Of a stretch of 49,403 nt of DNA, positions 34,732-42,518 are shown piece after piece. This DNA comes from an uncultured Christensenella sp. (GTDB lineage: Bacteria > Bacillota > Clostridia > Christensenellales > UBA3700): contig CAJTZR010000003.1 of assembly GCA_910584035.1 (NCBI GenBank), forward strand, positions 1 through 49,403, given 5' to 3'. Position 1 is the stretch's first letter, and the number at the start of each line of letters is the position of its first letter. Under the pieces are notes generated by a model, which made no database searches, was not told the origin of the DNA, and worked only from the letters and a program-made list of their open reading frames with translations. The position numbers and the translations under genes are program-made.

Positions 34732-35547
34732 ATGAAAAAATTTTTAATATTATTAGTAGTTGTAGTAACAATTATTTTAGCTTGTTTTAGCTTAACTGCT
34801 TGTAGGTCATTTGATGTAAAAAAAGAAGTGTTTGGAACTTGGGCAATTGTATATCGATTTGTTGATAGTGAAGGAAACAAAGTAAACTACTATACTGAAG
34901 GCGAATATTTAACATTTAACCATAAGTCCTTAACTTATTCAGTTGTAAAAGATGGACAAACTGAAATTAAATATGAAACATCTATCAAGTACAATTACGG
35001 CACATCTCAAGACAATCAAAAATTACAAGGCAGTACAGAACATTCTTTACGTTCATTAAATAGATATAAAAGCTATTGTTTTAGTCTTGGTAAATTTGAT
35101 AATGAAAAAGAATTAGGTTTTGACTTTTATGGTGATAAATGTATGGTTATTGGAAAATATTCATTGGGTATTAAGTTTGCAGTATTAATTAGAGTTGACA
35201 ATGTTGGTGACGAAGTTGAAAAACCCGATTATGATAAGATTAAAGGGGAATGGACACTAAGAAATGATGGTTCGACTTATACTTTAATATTACCATCTTT
35301 AAATTATCCAGAACATACTATGACTACATCCAATTACGGATATATTGAATTCATATCAGAATGGGAAGATTATAATGTCCCACAAGATAAAGCATTGTAT
35401 AGTCGAAGACGGACAATTACTTTTTTTGCAACAGAAGACTATATTGTTCATATGATAGTTACGGAAAAAAAGGATAATAAATCTAGTCCAATTTATACTG
35501 ATTTGTGTTATGATAGCTTTAGAATATACTTTAGAAATAATAACTAA
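34732..35547 (+). CDS. Predicted lipoprotein, lipocalin-like
   Basis: 271 residues. Signal peptide with lipobox LTAC (Cys24). Two similar beta-rich halves seem present: FGTWAIVYRFVDSEG...YLTFNHKSLTYSV and KGEWTLRNDGSTYTLILPS, each opening with a GxW motif as in calycin/lipocalin-like extracellular domains. It is the only plus-strand gene in the first 45 kb. Strong promoter, RBS AGGAGG, and its own terminator. Function unknown; probably controlled by the divergent HTH protein. Confidence 0.82.
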   Translation: MKKFLILLVVVVTIILACFSLTACRSFDVKKEVFGTWAIVYRFVDSEGNKVNYYTEGEYLTFNHKSLTYSVVKDGQTEIKYETSIKYNYGTSQDNQKLQGSTEHSLRSLNRYKSYCFSLGKFDNEKELGFDFYGDKCMVIGKYSLGIKFAVLIRVDNVGDEVEKPDYDKIKGEWTLRNDGSTYTLILPSLNYPEHTMTTSNYGYIEFISEWEDYNVPQDKALYSRRRTITFFATEDYIVHMIVTEKKDNKSSPIYTDLCYDSFRIYFRNNN

Positions 35548-35556
35548 AAATGTTAC

Positions 35557-35600
35557 AAACAAATACTCTCTTATAAACAATAAGAGAGTATTTGTTTTTT
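35557..35600 (+). terminator. Terminator of the plus-strand lipoprotein gene (partly bidirectional)
   Basis: 18-bp perfect stem (35557-35574, 35580-35597) with a 5-nt loop, then a U-tract. The converging gene at 35607-35978 may also use it. Confidence 0.92.
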
Positions 35601-35606
35601 AATTTG

Positions 35607-35978
35607 TTAACGCTTTGTTCCACAATTACTGCATTTTGTTTCGTCTTCATATATTGGAAAACCGCAGTTTGAACAAGTTGTATAATTTTCTATTGGTGCA
35701 TCAGAATCTATTTCAACTATCTCATCTTGTATATCATTATTTAATTCTCTAACAACTTCTATTTTTTCTTTTTTATTATTGGTCAAATTCTCATTTGTTT
35801 TCATAGGCAAACCAACGGCATAAATTAAACCAATTATTCCTAAAAACAAACCAAGCAAAAATCCACCATTATAGCCTTTAATATAAAATAATTTTTTTGT
35901 CAAAAAAGCTGTTGCAGTATTTCCAAGCAAAAACAAGCAACAAAATATAATAATTATAACATATAAAATACTATCCAT
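35607..35978 (-). CDS. Small membrane protein with C-terminal zinc ribbon
   Basis: 123 residues. Two transmembrane helices (about 5-25 and 38-58), an acidic linker, and a C-terminal ribbon TTCSNCGFPIYEDETKCSNCGTKR with two CxxC knuckles. RBS GAGGTT lies before the ATG and TATAAT is upstream. Function unknown; zinc-ribbon tails often serve protein-protein contact. Confidence 0.82.
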   Translation of the reverse strand: MDSILYVIIIIFCCLFLLGNTATAFLTKKLFYIKGYNGGFLLGLFLGIIGLIYAVGLPMKTNENLTNNKKEKIEVVRELNNDIQDEIVEIDSDAPIENYTTCSNCGFPIYEDETKCSNCGTKR

Positions 35979-36094
35979 ATTAACCTCATAAAAAATAAAT
36001 TCATTATATCCGCATCAAAAACACATTTATTAAAGTGCAACACATTTCAAATATCTTAACCTTAAAATATTATTATATTTTGAAAATATTTATA

Positions 36095-36949
36095 TTAATT
36101 TTTAAGGTTATACCAAGATTTAATATGATGTATTGAAAAGCCAAATGGTTGGTCTACAAGTTTTTCCAATTGGTTAATTTGGCTATACATATACTTTTTA
36201 CCCTCTTCAAAAAATGTAACAATATCCTCCTCTTTGCCAGTTTCAGCAGACAAAAAGATTGATTTATTATTTTCTTTTGCATACTCTAACTCTTGCTTTG
36301 CAACTTCAACCATTTTTTCCGCATTATCACGATAACTCATTATAAAAACTCTATCAGCATAATCAAAAACAAATTTAAATGCTTCCTTTGTTTGACCGTC
36401 ATATGTGACAATATCCTCTAGCCAAAAAGGTATATCAAAGTCAAAACATATATTATTATATTTTTCTGTAATCGTTTTTATAAAATCAATATAATTGATA
36501 ATTATATTTTCTCTATCACTTTTCCAGTTTGGAAGTTGATGAGGTTCTACATCTAAATGTAAACCTTTATAAATGTTTGAGTAATCATTTTGAAACTTTT
36601 CAAACTTTGCCATTGCCTCATAGAAATCATTTTTATTTTCTATCCACTTATAGTCACCACACAACCAATATACATCAATATCTAATTGATTAGCAGTTAT
36701 AATAAAGTCAGCATTTTCTTGATTAAACTTGTTGCTATTACAATAATATATTTCATTTACACCATTTTTGCTTGCAAACTGCAAATATTCTTCAGTCAAA
36801 TTATAGTCCCACCACCAAACTCCTAAAGGACAATTAGTGTTTAATAAATTAGTATCGGAATTATTTGTACAAGACACAATAAGCAAACCAAAAACAATTA
36901 AAACAACAACAAGAATAATTTTTTGTTTAAATTTTTTAAATTTTACCAT
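36095..36949 (-). CDS. Lipoprotein with TIM-barrel glycosidase-like domain
   Basis: 284 residues from ATG 36949. Lipobox LIVSC (Cys27) follows a basic N-terminus. The mature part has alternating strands and helices: GVWWWDYNLTEEYLQFASKN, DVYWLCGDYKW, YKGLHLDVEPHQLPNW (acidic strand end), FDFDIPFWLED and DRVFIMSYRDNAEK, which resembles glycosidase-type TIM barrels. No enzymatic assignment. An upstream in-frame extension to 37045 runs through the promoter and is rejected. The start has no RBS. Confidence 0.78.
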   Translation of the reverse strand: MVKFKKFKQKIILVVVLIVFGLLIVSCTNNSDTNLLNTNCPLGVWWWDYNLTEEYLQFASKNGVNEIYYCNSNKFNQENADFIITANQLDIDVYWLCGDYKWIENKNDFYEAMAKFEKFQNDYSNIYKGLHLDVEPHQLPNWKSDRENIIINYIDFIKTITEKYNNICFDFDIPFWLEDIVTYDGQTKEAFKFVFDYADRVFIMSYRDNAEKMVEVAKQELEYAKENNKSIFLSAETGKEEDIVTFFEEGKKYMYSQINQLEKLVDQPFGFSIHHIKSWYNLKN

Positions 36950-36955
36950 ATATTT

Positions 36956-36984
36956 ATTATAATAAAAAAATATCCTTAAGTCAA
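36956..36984 (-). promoter_or_regulatory. Promoter placed for a leaderless mRNA
   Basis: TTGACT (36979-36984), exactly 17 bp, TATAAT (36956-36961), then 6 nt and the ATG. The predicted +1 coincides with the A of the start codon. Confidence 0.75.
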
Positions 36985-37364
36985 GGTGAATTCCAAAATA
37001 TATAATCTTAACAATACTTATAAGAAAATAATACAAAACTTTCAAAAGTTATCCAATACCTCATTTAGTGACATTATGGTGTTTGCAATGCCTTTCAATA
37101 GTATATTGAGTGTGTTTTTATAACAACAAAAAAAAATCATTAATTACTTATTGTAACCAACTATAATAGGTCTCCCACAAAGACTTTGAAAAAGAATTGG
37201 TGGGATAAAGTCAAAATGCAACACTTAAAGATTAAAATTATAAATATCCAAAACATTATTAAGTCGTACTGAAATACAGCAAAGGCATGCGTAAGCGAGA
37301 TTTCACGTTTGGTCAGAGACAATAACGTCAATTGTTTGTGACTTTGACTAATGGCATTTATTGA
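36985..37364. other. Unexplained intergenic stretch, less AT-rich than other gaps
   Basis: No complete gene. Small inverted repeats (CCCAC/GTGGG near 37172-37205; GACAAT/ATTGTT near 37317-37340). Several short plus-strand frames (for example KACVSEISRLVRDNNVN) look protein-like but are broken; perhaps a decayed gene I cannot name. Confidence 0.4.
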
Positions 37365-37404
37365 TAAAAAAATGTCGGTCAAACGAGAACGTATTGACCG
37401 ACAT
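37365..37404 (-). terminator. Intrinsic terminator of the lipoprotein gene at 37470-37952
   Basis: 11-bp perfect stem ATGTCGGTCAA/TTGACCGACAT (37372-37382, 37394-37404), followed on the minus strand by TTTTTT. Confidence 0.9.
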
Positions 37405-37469
37405 TGGCAGAGTAAGTGCAACCTAAATCGAATTATCAATATTGCCAATCTTGTTCTATATTTTTTAAA

Positions 37470-37952
37470 CTAAGCTGTTTTACTAAAAGTATACATAACT
37501 ACTTGATTTACGAGTATCGCCATTTTGTCATCAATAACTGTTATTGAATGAAAATATCCAGTACTTAATTCGTTTTTATTATATCTTTCTAAAGACAATA
37601 TTTCTAAAGAGTTTTTTAATTCAATTTTTCTTGAATCATAACCGACTTTCCACTGAAAATCAATTTGTTCTTCCTCTATGTTAAATTTACCCAAAATATA
37701 TCCATCTTTCTTTTTATTTGTCAATACTATTTCAGTTTTGCCAACAAGTCTTTTGTAAAGTTCATTAAATGTTTGATTTTTAGAGGGATATTTTAATGTT
37801 CCCCCAGGAATTTCTCCATACACTACTATGTCCTGCAAACCCCAATTCCCAACAAATTTACTCTCATTATAGCTTAATTCTTCTTGACAACCGACTAAAG
37901 TAAAAGAGCAAAATAGCAAAAGCAACAAACAAACTGCAAATATTTTTTTCAT
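37470..37952 (-). CDS. Predicted small lipoprotein, lipocalin-like
   Basis: 160 residues, signal peptide with lipobox LVGC (Cys22). The mature start SKFVGNWGLQDIVVYGEIPGG carries the GxW motif also seen in the lipoprotein at 34732, and the remainder is beta-rich. RBS AGGAGG lies before the ATG. It follows the zinc-ribbon gene by 62 nt and may be cotranscribed with it. Function unknown. Confidence 0.8.
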   Translation of the reverse strand: MKKIFAVCLLLLLFCSFTLVGCQEELSYNESKFVGNWGLQDIVVYGEIPGGTLKYPSKNQTFNELYKRLVGKTEIVLTNKKKDGYILGKFNIEEEQIDFQWKVGYDSRKIELKNSLEILSLERYNKNELSTGYFHSITVIDDKMAILVNQVVMYTFSKTA

Positions 37953-38014
37953 AAAAACCTCCTAAAATTATATTTCATTTATTAAATCTAAAACACATTT
38001 TTTCGCTTTAAAAA

Positions 38015-38650
38015 TCAGTGGTGGTTAAAAGTTGAATCTTTACTTTTATTTACTTGATTTTCAATTTTTAACAATTCCAATAATTGATTAAATTCTTCCA
38101 TATTTTCTTTATATGAACCACGATATTCAAATTTTTCGTATTGTTTCATAAATTGTTTCTTATCGGAAAATGGTGAATAATTTCTTCTAATACTATTTGA
38201 TTCATATGCTTTTTGAATAAATTGAATGTATTCGATATTTTTTGTTCTTTGTAGTGATTCATAAATTGCTTGTTCAACAACCTCTTCGCTACACAATTTT
38301 CTTTCTTTTACAATATCACTTATGCCTATTGCAATCGTACCAAGCCCAAAAATTATTCCCACAGCTATATACCAACCACCTAAAAACATCGAACCAATAA
38401 ATAAAATCAATCCAAAAATACAAAAAAATATATTTTTCAATGTGCTTTTAGTTGTTAATAATTCTGAGGAAAATTTGTCTTTTTCTTCTATCGTCATAAA
38501 TTCAAATTCTGTAATTATACTATCTAAAATTAAATTACCACATCTTGGGCAAGTTATTATAGGAGTACCGATTTGAACTTTTGGCACATTACCCTCAAAG
38601 CATCTAGTTGAATAACCACAATGCCTACATTTAGTTGTTGTGTATTTCAT
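38015..38650 (-). CDS. Membrane protein with N-terminal zinc ribbon
   Basis: 211 residues from ATG 38650, set by GGAGG at 38656-38660. The N-terminal ribbon is TKCRHCGYSTRC...ITCPRCGNLIL (two CxxC). Two transmembrane helices follow (about residues 75-115), then a charged, helical cytoplasmic C-terminus. A longer in-frame opening reaches 38794 but crosses the leader and terminator. Function unknown. Its leader has a closing stem and an intrinsic terminator, suggesting control by attenuation. Confidence 0.8.
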   Translation of the reverse strand: MKYTTTKCRHCGYSTRCFEGNVPKVQIGTPIITCPRCGNLILDSIITEFEFMTIEEKDKFSSELLTTKSTLKNIFFCIFGLILFIGSMFLGGWYIAVGIIFGLGTIAIGISDIVKERKLCSEEVVEQAIYESLQRTKNIEYIQFIQKAYESNSIRRNYSPFSDKKQFMKQYEKFEYRGSYKENMEEFNQLLELLKIENQVNKSKDSTFNHH

Positions 38651-38666
38651 AAAAACCTCCATAAAT

Positions 38667-38695
38667 AAAAAAATGCGTCTACCAAAGTAAACGCA
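38667..38695 (-). terminator. Attenuator-like terminator just before the zinc-ribbon gene
   Basis: 9-bp stem TGCGTTTAC/GTAGACGCA (one G-U) with a 4-nt loop, then seven U on the minus strand. The U-tract ends 6 nt before the RBS of the gene starting at 38650. Confidence 0.8.
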
Positions 38696-38718
38696 CGAAA
38701 ACGCAAACTCCGATAGTC

Positions 38719-38871
38719 GCCAAACTAATCTTATGCAGTACGGATATATTCCAACACAAACATAAAATGGAATTTGCATTTTTACCAAATACAAATTGTT
38801 TGTCGTTGAAATAAATTATATATATTAAAAAATACCCATACTCCTAATTAGGGTTATAAGATTAGTTTGGC
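38719..38871 (-). ncRNA. Candidate structured leader RNA (riboswitch-like), class not recognised
   Basis: A perfect 16-bp inverted repeat GCCAAACTAATCTTAT (38856-38871 and 38719-38734) closes 121 nt. Inside, three small hairpins can form on the minus-strand RNA: ACCC/GGGT, ACAAA-CAA-TTTGT and ATTCCA/TGGAAT. The predicted transcription start falls on the first base of the closing stem, and the attenuator follows 23 nt after its end. The layout is that of an aptamer plus expression platform. No match to known classes comes to mind; a small inverted-repeat element is the alternative. Confidence 0.55.
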
Positions 38872-38877
38872 ATAATC

Positions 38878-38906
38878 AGTATAGCATATTAAAAACCAAA
38901 AATCAA
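38878..38906 (-). promoter_or_regulatory. Promoter of the structured leader
   Basis: TTGATT (38901-38906), 17 bp, TATACT (38878-38883) on the minus strand; six nt later the inverted repeat begins. Confidence 0.68.
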
Positions 38907-38974
38907 TAATTTAGATAAACAAATTTATAAACTTTTAGTCAAATGGCACTATGGTGGGTGCTTGATAAAACGAG

Positions 38975-38994
38975 AGCGGTGCAATAGCACCGCT
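38975..38994. other. GC-rich hairpin AGCGGTGC/GCACCGCT
   Basis: Perfect 8-bp stem with loop AATA, between the tRNA terminator and the leader promoter. No good U-tract on either strand. Confidence 0.6.
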
Positions 38995-39011
38995 TAAATA
39001 TTAAAAGCTTT

Positions 39012-39051
39012 AAAAAAAGAAATATTCGCTAATTTTAGCGAATATTTCTTT
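39012..39051 (-). terminator. Intrinsic terminator of tRNA-Trp
   Basis: Long stem AAAGAAATATTCGCTAA/TTAGCGAATATTTCTTT directly after the encoded CCA, with a run of seven A on the plus strand giving the U-tract. Confidence 0.92.
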
Positions 39052-39052
39052 T

Positions 39053-39127
39053 TGGCAGGGGAGACGCGATTCGAACACGCAACCAATGGTTTTGGAGACC
39101 ACTACTCTACCGTTGAGCCACTCCCCT
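39053..39127 (-). tRNA. trnW: tRNA-Trp (anticodon CCA), CCA end encoded
   Basis: The minus strand begins AGGGGAGTGGCTCAACGG and ends with TTCGAATC (T arm), CTCCCCT, G73 and CCA. Acceptor stem AGGGGAG/CTCCCCT is fully paired. The anticodon stem GTGGT/ACCAT encloses loop CTCCAAA, so the anticodon is CCA. Monocistronic, with its own promoter and terminator. Confidence 0.96.
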
Positions 39128-39138
39128 AAGTCTTGTCT

Positions 39139-39167
39139 ATTATATGATATATTTTGATTATTGTCAA
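39139..39167 (-). promoter_or_regulatory. Promoter of tRNA-Trp
   Basis: TTGACA (39162-39167), 17 bp, TATAAT (39139-39144): both boxes match consensus fully, as expected for a stable RNA gene. Confidence 0.93.
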
Positions 39168-39428
39168 TTGTTTTAAGATAATTTATCAAAAAACATTAAT
39201 TACTCTACAATCTACAAGGTTTTTATATTATTTTTAATATAAATTTTTGCTTTACATTGTATGTTATACTTTGAACAATTTACATTTTTTAAGCTACAAT
39301 TACAATGCCTTATTTTAAGCTATAACTTAAATAGATAACGACACAAGCATTTGATTAGATATAAATTAAAGCCAACAATTATATTATACAAATCTACAAT
39401 AGAAAGTAAATTTGCAGTTATAGCAAGA
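39168..39428. other. AT-rich remainder of the gap after the cupin regulator
   Basis: Nothing recognisable between the tRNA promoter and the end of the XRE-cupin gene. Confidence 0.5.
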
Positions 39429-39977
39429 TTACTTTTCCAAAATAACAGTTAAAAATGTGCTTTCTCCTTGCATTGAAACTTGTGCGTGAGGTATATTGGG
39501 GTCAAAATAAATACTATCGCCCGCACGCAAATAATATTCCTTATTTCCAATCAATACTCTTAGTTTACCACTTAATACATAGTTAAATTCTTGTCCAGTA
39601 TGTTGAACTAGTTCAGGGGCTACACCCTCACTAATTGTAACCAACATAGGCTCCATTTCTCTATTAAAAAATTTATGTGCAAGGCTGCTAAAACTATAAC
39701 CGTCATACCTTTCAATAACTAGTCCTTGTCCCGCATAGCAAAGAGCAACCTCTTTTCTGTCACTATTTTGACCAGTAAGTAATACGGTTGGGTCAATCTC
39801 CAATGCAGCAGCAATATTGTACATTATACCAATAGGAATATCCATTTCCCCTTGCTCTAGTTTAGTATAATCTTCAATAGTCATATTGACTTTATTTGCA
39901 AAATCAGCTATAGAATAATCAGAAAATTCTCTTAAATCTTTGATTCTTGCTGCAATGTCTTTGATTTTTTTATCCAT
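39429..39977 (-). CDS. XRE-cupin transcriptional regulator
   Basis: 182 residues. The N-terminal helix-turn-helix is RIKDLREFSDYSIADFANKVNMTIEDYTKLEQGEMDIP. The C-terminal cupin has HTGQEFNYVLSGKLRVLIGNKEYYLRAGDSIYFDPNIPHA. The class (PuuR/SutR-like) senses small metabolites, often amines or sulfur compounds; here no target gene is adjacent, so the ligand is open. RBS AAGGAG lies before the ATG. Single gene. Confidence 0.92.
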   Translation of the reverse strand: MDKKIKDIAARIKDLREFSDYSIADFANKVNMTIEDYTKLEQGEMDIPIGIMYNIAAALEIDPTVLLTGQNSDRKEVALCYAGQGLVIERYDGYSFSSLAHKFFNREMEPMLVTISEGVAPELVQHTGQEFNYVLSGKLRVLIGNKEYYLRAGDSIYFDPNIPHAQVSMQGESTFLTVILEK

Positions 39978-40080
39978 AATAGCTCCTTGACACTTAAAAT
40001 ATGCTTTATTAATTAGATTATATATTAAAATTAAAGATTAATCAAGTATTTTATGCAAAATTAATCATTTAAATAAATAT

Positions 40081-40110
40081 TACAAGTTGTACCAATAGAT
40101 ACAACTTGTA
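40081..40110 (-). terminator. Terminator of the SPOR-ddh-ABC-S41 operon
   Basis: 11-bp stem TACAAGTTGTA/TACAACTTGTA with an 8-nt loop, 5 nt after the S41 stop; the following U-rich stretch (AATATTTATTT) is only moderate. Confidence 0.7.
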
Positions 40111-40115
40111 TTTAA

Positions 40116-41456
40116 TTAAGCTAATGCTTTCAATGCCATTTGTATAGCTTTTTCTTGCATTAAATCGTTATTATAATATTCTAAATATAAGTTATCTTTT
40201 GTATAATCAATTTTACCAGTAAATTTATCTATATTATAGTCCTCACTTACTTCCATTGGCACGCCGTGATAAGATTTCCAATCTTGTTTACCATTATTTA
40301 AAATTGGCACTTTAAAATATCCAACAGTCATACTTAATAAAAAGCTTGGTGTTGTTGAAAGTTGGAATGTCTGTTGAGCAATACCCTTGCCATAAGTTGG
40401 CGTTCCAATAACAACTAACTCATTCTTATACTTACTAACCTCATTACCACAATAAAATTTTATTGCACCAAGCAATGCTTCACTTGCACTTGCAGAATTT
40501 TCATTGACTAAAACTGCAAGTTTAAATGCACCATTCATTCCTTTACCAAGCCAGTTATCTCCAGTTGCGGAATATGTTATTGTTTCATTTGTTTTTGCAG
40601 AATCTAATTTGATTATTCCAAGTCCGTTTGACTTATCATTATCATCGTGAACAAGATAACTAGCTATTACACTTAAAATATCAGTTGAACCGCCACCATT
40701 ATCTCGCAAATCAAGAATGAGTTTAGTGTTGCCATTTTGCTTGAAAGCATTTGCACAAGCAACAAAATCTTTATCTGCAGTCCCAGTAAATGAATCAAGT
40801 TTGATATATCCAATACCACTACCAAAGTTAATATAATGAGCCTCACTGCCTTGAACAATAGATTTTCGCATAATCAATGTTTTTTCTGTTCCATCAGACT
40901 TTTTAACAGTTACTTCTGCAATACTAGATTGATTACCCAAAAATTTTTCACCGCTTAAAACATCTCTATTTAAGCCAACAACAGTTTCGCCATTAACAGA
41001 AATCAATAAATCGCCACGAGCCAAACCTGCTTTTGCAGCGGGACTATTTTCACTAACCTCAGTTACAACGTGATTACTATAGGAATCTGTCTTGAATGAA
41101 AAACCAAAAGCCAATGTTGGAAGTGAACTAGAATAAGATATTCCACTAAATTGGTCCATTGTTTGAGTTAAACCGATAGATGCCCATTGCTCAAAGTCTT
41201 CCTTAGTTATATCTTTATAGTAATACTTTTTTATTAAAGTATAAACCTCGTTTGCAATAGGTAGTTCACTATTAAGATTATCAATATAACTACTTTTCTT
41301 ACCAGCATAATAACAACCAATACAAGCACCAATTATAATAAGCAAGGTTGCAATACAAACGCAAATTGTGGCAACAATTTTTAAGCTCCCACTATTTCTT
41401 TGAAAAAATGAAGGTCTGTATTTTTCCTCATTTTGTGGATTTTGATAATTATTCAT
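40116..41456 (-). CDS. S41 family C-terminal processing protease (CtpA/Prc-like)
   Basis: 446 residues. One N-terminal membrane anchor (about 28-52), a PDZ-like domain (VVTEVSENSPAAKAGLARGDLLISVNG), then the S41 core with VNENSASASEALLGAI (catalytic Ser) and GTPTYGKGIAQ (catalytic Lys). It faces outside the cell. Relatives such as CtpB cut sporulation proteins or wall hydrolases; the substrate here is unknown. Last gene of a four-gene operon with an envelope theme. Confidence 0.93.
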   Translation of the reverse strand: MNNYQNPQNEEKYRPSFFQRNSGSLKIVATICVCIATLLIIIGACIGCYYAGKKSSYIDNLNSELPIANEVYTLIKKYYYKDITKEDFEQWASIGLTQTMDQFSGISYSSSLPTLAFGFSFKTDSYSNHVVTEVSENSPAAKAGLARGDLLISVNGETVVGLNRDVLSGEKFLGNQSSIAEVTVKKSDGTEKTLIMRKSIVQGSEAHYINFGSGIGYIKLDSFTGTADKDFVACANAFKQNGNTKLILDLRDNGGGSTDILSVIASYLVHDDNDKSNGLGIIKLDSAKTNETITYSATGDNWLGKGMNGAFKLAVLVNENSASASEALLGAIKFYCGNEVSKYKNELVVIGTPTYGKGIAQQTFQLSTTPSFLLSMTVGYFKVPILNNGKQDWKSYHGVPMEVSEDYNIDKFTGKIDYTKDNLYLEYYNNDLMQEKAIQMALKALA

Positions 41457-41465
41457 AACACCTCT

Positions 41466-42518
41466 TTATTTTGATATCATTCTTTCAGATTCAAAATCAT
41501 ATAAAATACCATCGCTTAAATCAAAGCTAAAAGTTAATATGTCCCCAATGTGATATTTTTTATCCAAATCAATCGTTGCAATCAAACCATTTATATCAAG
41601 ATATGCAACATTATCCTCATTAATATAGTAAATTTCAGCGTGTACAACGATTTGTTTGCTACTATCAAAAGCAATATTTTCTTTTTTGATAAGCACTATA
41701 CCTCTGTCAAACACATCGCTAACAAGCTCTTTTTCGTAAATGTAAGGTCTATTATTGACAATTAATTTTTTGCCAGAAATGATTGCTGGCAAACAACAAA
41801 CGTGCATACTATTTAGCAATTTTGCACCTGCAATTGTATGCATCAAATTCTCTTCATCGTAGATATTGCCACAATGTATCATTGTACTATATGCAAGCAC
41901 AACAACATTTTCGATATTTAATTTCAATGCCGTTTTGTATGAATGTGTTGCATAAATTATCGTTTTATATTTTGTTGTTTTTTGAAGTTTGTTTATTACT
42001 TGGTCAATTTCAACATTATTAAGACTAGAAAAAATATCGTCAATCAAATACAAATCACGGTCAAAAATCATAAGTCTTGCCAAGGCAACCAATGTTTTTT
42101 GATATTGCGTTAGATTAGAGATTTTTTCAGTTAAAATTCCAGACAAATCAAAAGCTTTAGCAATTTTAACTAATCTTTCAGTAATAACGCTTTGGTCAAA
42201 CTTTCTAATTTTCAATGGAAAGACGACATTTTCAGTTACATTCTTCATATTGTCAAGTTGCAAAGACTTATCAAGAAAACCTATGCTTCTATCCTTGATT
42301 TTGCTGTTGTTTATTAATTTGTCATTAAGATATATTTCACCTTCAGTAACAGTTTCCAAACCAGCAATCAAACTTAAGATTGTAGTTTTTCCACTACTAT
42401 AACCACCTAATATAGCCAATTTATCAGCTTTAGCTAATTCAAATGATATATTATTAATAGCATTATATCCACCTAAATAAGTTTTAGACAAATTTTTTAC
42501 AGATAATACATTTCTCAT
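41466..42518 (-). CDS. Degenerate MalK/UgpC-like ABC ATPase
   Basis: 350 residues. An ABC domain (1-230) and a C-terminal TOBE/OB-like region (about 240-350), the arrangement of sugar-importer ATPases. Walker A is intact (GGYSSGKTT, 38-46), as is the switch His (IYATHS). But the Q-loop Gln is missing (IGFLDKSLQL), the LSGGQ signature reads LTQYQK, and the Walker B catalytic Glu is Asp (LYLIDDIF). No permease or binding protein is nearby. It may bind ATP without normal transport, or act structurally. It overlaps the ddh end by 1 nt. Confidence 0.85.
   Translation of the reverse strand: MRNVLSVKNLSKTYLGGYNAINNISFELAKADKLAILGGYSSGKTTILSLIAGLETVTEGEIYLNDKLINNSKIKDRSIGFLDKSLQLDNMKNVTENVVFPLKIRKFDQSVITERLVKIAKAFDLSGILTEKISNLTQYQKTLVALARLMIFDRDLYLIDDIFSSLNNVEIDQVINKLQKTTKYKTIIYATHSYKTALKLNIENVVVLAYSTMIHCGNIYDEENLMHTIAGAKLLNSMHVCCLPAIISGKKLIVNNRPYIYEKELVSDVFDRGIVLIKKENIAFDSSKQIVVHAEIYYINEDNVAYLDINGLIATIDLDKKYHIGDILTFSFDLSDGILYDFESERMISK

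Noticed and set aside
37161..37448. 95-codon minus-strand open frame
   Set aside because: No RBS, runs across the terminator of the neighbouring lipoprotein, and has no recognisable domain.
38651..38794. N-terminal extension of the zinc-ribbon protein (ATG at 38779 or upstream)
   Set aside because: It would translate through the leader stem and terminator and lacks a good RBS; the GGAGG before 38650 decides the start. A leader peptide is not excluded.
37060..38970. Similar stretches near 37070 and 38947 (ATTATGGTG/ACTATGGTG) as direct repeats of an inserted element
   Set aside because: About 13 of 17 bases match in AT-rich sequence; too weak, and no recombinase is present.
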